Shown in pieces: positions 7,241 through 10,620 of a stretch of DNA of 10,620 nucleotides. Numbering within the stretch: the stretch's first letter is position 1; each line of letters begins with the position of its first letter. Origin of the DNA: Clostridia bacterium (GTDB lineage Bacteria; Bacillota_A; Clostridia; Christensenellales; Aristaeellaceae). The position numbers were made by a program, and so were the translations under genes. Location: contig JAFXMP010000287.1 of assembly GCA_017530275.1 (NCBI GenBank), positions 1 through 10,620 of the forward strand, read 5' to 3'. Below the pieces are notes generated by a model that saw only the letters and a program-made list of their open reading frames with translations, did not search any database and was not told where the DNA came from.

Positions 7241-8236
7241 ATGATAAAACTGCGGAGATTGACGGTGCTGGGCTTGCTTATGATGCTGACTGCGGCGCTG
7301 TTCAGCGGGTGCGCTCTGCAAGGCGGTGCGGAAACCGCGCCGGAAGAAAACCAAAAATCGGAAACCGAGGCAAAGCCGCCCCTGCCGGATAAGCTGAAAA
7401 CCAATCAGGCGGGCATTCCGATTTTGCGGGTGTACCAGGTGGATGAGGAACAGACCATCGAAATGGACCTGGAAACCTATTTGCAGGGCGTGCTGGCGGG
7501 GGAAATGAAAAATGATTGGCCTCTGGAAGCGCTGAAGGCACAGGCCATTCTGGCCCGCACCTTCGTGCTGAAATTCTGCACGGAAAAGGAAAGCAAGTAC
7601 CAAGGTGCGGATATCTCCACGGATATCGAGGAGGCCCAGGCTTATGACGCTACCGGCATCAACGACCGCATCGAACAGGCCGTGCGGGAAACGAAAGGCA
7701 TGGTGCTTTCTTATCACGGAGAACTGCCTTACGCTTGGTTCCATGCCCATTCGGGCGGCGTTACCGAGCGGGCGGTGGAAGGCCTGCACTACGAGAAGGA
7801 AGAGCCGGGCTATACCAAGGTGGTCCAAGGCCGGGATAGCAGCCTGGCCCCGGATGACGCCAAGGAATGGACCGCTGAGTTTACGGAGGAGGAATTCCTC
7901 TCTGCTGCAAAAAAAGCGGGCTGGCAGGGAAGCGGACTTGAATCCCTGGAAATCGGCCAGAAAGGGGAAAGCGGCCGGGCCGTGACCGTGCGGATCAACG
8001 GACAAAGCGTGTCCGCGCCGGAACTCCGCCTGGCGCTGGACGCCAGCAAAATGCGCTCCACATTGCTTACGGAACTGAAAGCGGAAAACGGCAGGGTCAT
8101 GATGTCCGGCAAGGGTTACGGCCACGGCGTGGGCATGCCCCAATGGGGAGCTTACGGCCTGGCGGAGGAAGGAAAAACCGCGGAGGAAATCGTACATGCT
8201 TATTTCCGGGACGTGACCGTGGAAACGCTGTGGTGA
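7241..8236 (+). CDS. spoIID: SpoIID-family peptidoglycan lytic transglycosylase
   Basis: A SpoIID-family lytic transglycosylase, which in endospore formers cuts glycan strands stripped of stem peptides so that the mother-cell membrane can engulf the forespore. The 331-residue length is typical. Residues 5-23 are hydrophobic and end in FSGC, so Cys24 may be a lipid anchor; Bacillus SpoIID instead keeps a membrane helix. An acidic, proline-containing linker covers about 25-57. The SpoIID domain fills the rest: the catalytic glutamate is expected at Glu88 (AGEM) before LEALKAQAILART, then HAHSGGVTE at 168-176 and the C-terminal YGHGVGMPQWGA at 293-304. AGGAGGG lies six bases before the ATG. The upstream gene ends in a strong terminator, so a promoter must lie in 7172-7230, but I found no clear sigma-E match. 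A vegetative SpoIID/LytB-like role cannot be excluded. Confidence 0.93.
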   Translation: MIKLRRLTVLGLLMMLTAALFSGCALQGGAETAPEENQKSETEAKPPLPDKLKTNQAGIPILRVYQVDEEQTIEMDLETYLQGVLAGEMKNDWPLEALKAQAILARTFVLKFCTEKESKYQGADISTDIEEAQAYDATGINDRIEQAVRETKGMVLSYHGELPYAWFHAHSGGVTERAVEGLHYEKEEPGYTKVVQGRDSSLAPDDAKEWTAEFTEEEFLSAAKKAGWQGSGLESLEIGQKGESGRAVTVRINGQSVSAPELRLALDASKMRSTLLTELKAENGRVMMSGKGYGHGVGMPQWGAYGLAEEGKTAEEIVHAYFRDVTVETLW

Positions 8237-8444
8237 GGGTATGTTGGGGGCTATCCGCCCCCATTCCCGACCTGGGAGATGATCTCCCTGGACCCTCACT
8301 TGCGGATATTACCTGACGCGAAAAGAAAGCAAGTTTCCGCTGCTGCTTGGAAAGGATAGCCAAACTTGCCGCTGTTATGCTTCTGGCCCGTCCGCCTTTG
8401 GCGGCCAACCCGGATGCGGAGCATCTGGGGAAATCCAAGGAATA
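8237..8444. other. Gene-free hairpin-rich stretch downstream of spoIID
   Basis: No credible gene is found in these 208 bases, but several inverted repeats are. They are TGGGGGC/GCCCCCA at 8245-8263; GGGAGAT/ATCTCCC at 8274-8288; GCAAGTTT/AAACTTGC at 8329-8336 and 8362-8369; CCGCC/GGCGG at 8392-8404; and a 9-bp stem at 8409-8429 with loop GGA and one G-T pair. With the terminator that follows, this could be a long structured 3' UTR, a small RNA, or a dispersed intergenic repeat. From memory, the first two hairpins resemble paired GC-rich hairpins common between genes in gut Clostridia; I cannot verify copy number here. Confidence 0.5.
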
Positions 8445-8481
8445 ATCCCAGGTGGAAAGCGCGCTTTCCCCTGGGATTTTT
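8445..8481 (+). terminator. Long intrinsic terminator upstream of alr
   Basis: ATCCCAGG (8445-8452) and GGAAAG (8454-8459) pair with CTTTCC (8464-8469) and CCTGGGAT (8470-8477). This gives a 14-bp stem with one bulged T (8453) and a CGCG loop. Five Ts follow (8477-8481), then CTTGCTTTTTC. It would end transcripts from spoIID 209 bases beyond its stop codon, or an independent RNA from the hairpin-rich stretch. Confidence 0.88.
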
Positions 8482-8482
8482 C

Positions 8483-8511
8483 TTGCTTTTTCATTAGCCC
8501 TGTGGTATGCT
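8483..8511 (+). promoter_or_regulatory. alr: Promoter of alr
   Basis: TTGCTT (8483-8488), a 17-base spacer, and TATGCT (8506-8511) preceded by TGTGG (8501-8505) form a sigma-A promoter with extended -10. The -35 begins two bases after the terminator T-run, so alr seems to be newly initiated rather than read through from spoIID. The expected start is near 8518. Confidence 0.62.
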
Positions 8512-8545
8512 TGCGCGGATGAAAACAGTATGCGGAGGATGAAAC

Positions 8546-9694
8546 ATGAATCTGGAAAGGGCCATGGGCCGGGCGTGGATGGAAGTGGACGAGGACGCGC
8601 TTGTGTACAATTACAGGTTGGCGAAATCTCTTTGCGATAAAAAAACGGTATTCATGTGTGTGGTGAAGGCCAACGCTTACGGACTGGGGCTTGCGCGGAC
8701 GGTGGAAACGCTGCGGGGGTCGGGGGCGGAGTGGTTCGCTGTGGCCGCGCCGGAGGAAGCGTATACCGTGCGGAAGGCCGCGCCTGACGCGCATATTTTG
8801 CTGCTGGGCCCGGCGGGGGAAGGGGAACTGCCTTATTTGATTGGGCAGGGCGTATCCCTGACTATTGGCAGCGTGGAGGAAGCGAAGCGGGCGTCCCAGG
8901 CGGCGGCAAAGGCCGGAAAGCGCGCTTTGGCGCATGTTAAGTTAGATACGGGGCTGCACCGTTTAGGGTTTACGGAGACGGGGGAGGCTTTGAAAATCAA
9001 AGACTTGCCCGGCCTGGATTTTGAGGGGATGTACAGTCATTTGGCCCTGCGCAGCCGGGAGCAAAGCATGGAGCAGGAACGGCTGTTTACGGCCATGTCG
9101 AACGAGATCGAGGCCGGGGGCCTGCATGCCCGGATGCGGCATTTGGTGGATTCCATCGGCCTGACCCGTTATCCCCAGTGGCAGATGGATGCCGTGCGGG
9201 TGGGCGCGTTCCTGTACGGCAACGTGCCGGTGAAGTGGGAGCGTTTTTCGGAGGGGAAAAGCGTGGTGCGGTTCAAGACCCGCGTCACCCGCGTTTCCTG
9301 GGTGAAGGCGGAGGAGGGCGTGGGCTACGACGATACGCCCCTTGCCCGCGATACCCTGGTCGCCACCCTGTCCGTTGGCTATATTGACGGCTATCCCCGG
9401 TCTTTAAGCCAGAAGGGCTTTGTGGCCTTGCACGGCAAAAAGGCCCCGGTGCTGGGGCTGGTGTGCATGGATCAAATGATGATCGATGTGACGGACATTA
9501 CGGAAACTAAGGCGGGAGATGAAGTTACGCTGTTAGGCGGTGAGATCGACCTGCGGGAGTACGCCCAGTGGGGGAATCTTAACCGCAACGAGTGCATGGG
9601 CATCATTGGCCGCCGGGTGCCTCGGGTGTATTTCCGGGAGGGGAAACCGATATACGTCGTTGCTGAAATGGACGCTTTCAACGTTCAACTCTGA
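8546..9694 (+). CDS. alr: Alanine racemase (PLP-dependent, fold type III)
   Basis: A 382-residue PLP enzyme that converts L-alanine to D-alanine for peptidoglycan; the length is normal. The N-terminal barrel carries the PLP lysine Lys41 in VVKANAYGLG. LDTGLHRLGF (133-142) supplies Lys132, often carbamylated in this family, and Arg139, which faces the PLP ring. The C-terminal beta domain has the second catalytic base, probably Tyr261 (GVGYDD), then SVGYIDGYPR and GLVCMDQMMIDVT (304-316) of the partner active site. The DTG-x-HRLGF form is, as I recall, also seen in VanT-type serine racemases, so some serine activity is possible; no van genes are present. GGAGG lies seven bases before the ATG at 8546. 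It has its own promoter after a terminator, and the lonB start follows 90 bases after its stop. Confidence 0.94.
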   Translation: MNLERAMGRAWMEVDEDALVYNYRLAKSLCDKKTVFMCVVKANAYGLGLARTVETLRGSGAEWFAVAAPEEAYTVRKAAPDAHILLLGPAGEGELPYLIGQGVSLTIGSVEEAKRASQAAAKAGKRALAHVKLDTGLHRLGFTETGEALKIKDLPGLDFEGMYSHLALRSREQSMEQERLFTAMSNEIEAGGLHARMRHLVDSIGLTRYPQWQMDAVRVGAFLYGNVPVKWERFSEGKSVVRFKTRVTRVSWVKAEEGVGYDDTPLARDTLVATLSVGYIDGYPRSLSQKGFVALHGKKAPVLGLVCMDQMMIDVTDITETKAGDEVTLLGGEIDLREYAQWGNLNRNECMGIIGRRVPRVYFREGKPIYVVAEMDAFNVQL

Positions 9695-9724
9695 TCGAAA
9701 CCCTTTTGAATTGCCTCATTTTTG

Positions 9725-9755
9725 TGAATGGATGTTCCTCCCTTTTGCCATCATA
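9725..9755 (+). promoter_or_regulatory. lonB: Candidate sigma-G/F-type sporulation promoter of lonB
   Basis: TGAATG (9725-9730) and CATCATA (9749-9755) with an 18-base spacer match the forespore sigma-G pattern (GMATR, 17-18 bases, CATNNTA). Transcription would start about 23 bases before the TTG start codon. Bacillus lonB is expressed in the forespore under sigma-F, whose promoters overlap in sequence with those of sigma-G. The motif is short, so chance is possible. Confidence 0.42.
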
Positions 9756-9768
9756 AGCAGTAGGAAAA

Positions 9769-9776
9769 AAGGGGGG
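9769..9776 (+). promoter_or_regulatory. lonB: Ribosome binding site supporting the lonB TTG start
   Basis: AAGGGGGG lies eight bases before the TTG at 9785, at the right spacing for translation. No ATG or GTG occurs in this frame before Met16, which would cut the membrane helix in half. Confidence 0.7.
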
Positions 9777-9784
9777 ATTTTCTA

Positions 9785-10620
9785 TTGGGTTGGATATTGA
9801 CGGCGGTACAGCTGACCGTGACGGTGATCATGGGGGTGTATTTCTTTTCTCAGCTGAAAAAGCAGCGCCACGCGGAGCCGATGGGGCGGCGGGAGAGCGC
9901 CAAAGAGATGGAAAACCTGCGCCGGATGCGGGCTATTTCCCTATCGGAACCCTTAGCGGAGCACGTGCGGCCCCGGAAGATGGGGGACATCGTGGGTCAG
10001 GAGGAGGGGATTCGTTCCCTCATGGCGATCCTGTGCGGCAAAAACCCCCAGCACGTCATCATCTATGGGCCTCCCGGCGTGGGCAAGACCTGCGCGGCGC
10101 GGCTGGCCCTGGAAGCGGCCAAGAGAAGCGAGGGTACGCCCTTCGGTCCCAACGCGCCCTTTATCGAAATGGACGCCACCTGCGTGCGGTTTGACGAACG
10201 GGCCATCGCCGATCCGCTGATCGGCAGCGTGCACGACCCCATTTACCAAGGCGCGGGCCCGTTAGGCGTGCAGGGCGTGCCCCAGCCCAAGCCCGGCGCG
10301 GTGAGCCGCGCCCACGGCGGCGTGCTGTTCTTGGACGAAATCGGGGAACTGCATCCCATTCAGATGAACAAGCTGCTCAAGGTGCTGGAAGACCGGAAGG
10401 TGCATTTTGAATCGGCCTATTATAATCCGGACGATCCCGGCACACCCCGCTACGTGCACGAAGTTTTCAAGGAAGGACTGCCCGCGGACTTCCGCCTGGT
10501 GGGGGCTACCACCCGCAGCCCGGAGGAAATCTCCCCGGCCCTGCGCTCCCGGTGCATGGAAATCTTCTTCCGCGCGTTGGAGCCGGAGGAGGTGTCCCGC
10601 ATCGCCTATGAGGCGGCTAA
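9785..10620 (+). CDS. lonB: LonB-type ATP-dependent protease (forespore Lon), 3' partial
   Basis: The N-terminal 278 codons of a LonB-type protease, an AAA+ ATPase with a Lon serine-lysine protease domain that should lie beyond the window. In Bacillus subtilis LonB works in the forespore. The frame stays open to the last base. It starts at TTG 9785, giving GWILTAVQL, which aligns with the start of Bacillus LonB as I recall it. Residues about 3-21 are a membrane helix, then a charged linker and LRRMRAISLSEPLAEHVRP (45-63). The ATPase domain has Walker A GPPGVGKT (95-102), RFDERAIADPLIGSVHDPIY (135-154), Walker B GGVLFLDEIGE (178-188), IQMNKLLKVLEDRKV (192-206), sensor-like GATTR (240-244) and the arginine-finger region ALRSRC (252-257). 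The catalytic protease residues cannot be checked here. It follows alr but has its own candidate sporulation promoter. Confidence 0.94.
   Translation, partial: MGWILTAVQLTVTVIMGVYFFSQLKKQRHAEPMGRRESAKEMENLRRMRAISLSEPLAEHVRPRKMGDIVGQEEGIRSLMAILCGKNPQHVIIYGPPGVGKTCAARLALEAAKRSEGTPFGPNAPFIEMDATCVRFDERAIADPLIGSVHDPIYQGAGPLGVQGVPQPKPGAVSRAHGGVLFLDEIGELHPIQMNKLLKVLEDRKVHFESAYYNPDDPGTPRYVHEVFKEGLPADFRLVGATTRSPEEISPALRSRCMEIFFRALEPEEVSRIAYEAA

Noticed and set aside
7199..8299. A 366-codon minus-strand frame opposite spoIID
   Set aside because: No ribosome binding site or recognisable domain; SpoIID motifs on the + strand are intact.
8375..8935. A 186-codon minus-strand frame across the terminator and start of alr
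   Set aside because: It crosses a strong terminator hairpin and the alr promoter, and is rich in Arg/Pro/His with no domain.

Overview
The window looks like chromosomal DNA from an endospore-forming, fairly GC-rich member of the Clostridia/Firmicutes. The support is a SpoIID peptidoglycan hydrolase, a LonB-type sporulation protease, a radA/yacL pair, strong AGGAGG-type ribosome binding sites and Gram-positive extended -10 promoters (TRTGn). A gut or rumen lineage is plausible because of the cytoplasmic GH42 beta-galactosidase, but that is inference. I see no phage genes, insertion sequences, CRISPR arrays, tRNAs or rRNAs.

Layout. (1) Bases 1-1035, + strand: the C-terminal part of a membrane HAMP-PP2C (SpoIIE/RsbU-type) phosphatase whose sensor region lies before the window. 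(2) Bases 1122-3119, - strand: a GH42 beta-galactosidase, convergent with the phosphatase. A perfect 20-bp hairpin sits between the two. (3) From 3291 onward everything is on the + strand: radA, a short YacL-like PIN-TRAM membrane protein, a secreted protein of five peptidoglycan-binding repeats, a lipoprotein-like SpoIID, alanine racemase, and the N-terminal 278 codons of a LonB-type protease that starts at TTG and runs off the window end.

The + strand genes do not form one tight operon. Clear intrinsic terminators follow the peptidoglycan-binding protein (7147-7171) and the spoIID region (8445-8481). Separate promoters can be proposed before radA, the peptidoglycan-binding gene, alr and lonB. 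Functionally the block mixes DNA repair (radA), a probable membrane nuclease (yacL-like), cell-wall binding, spore-related peptidoglycan remodelling (spoIID), D-alanine supply for peptidoglycan (alr) and forespore proteolysis (lonB). Cell-wall and sporulation work is a loose common theme.

Most genes belong to well-known families and I found no convincing new multi-gene system. The best leads are a 208-nt gene-free, hairpin-rich stretch after spoIID, the catalytic-domain-free five-repeat wall-binding protein with an unusual inverted-repeat upstream region, a sigma-G-like promoter before lonB, the loss of disA between radA and the yacL-like gene, and the perfect 20-bp hairpin between the convergent genes.
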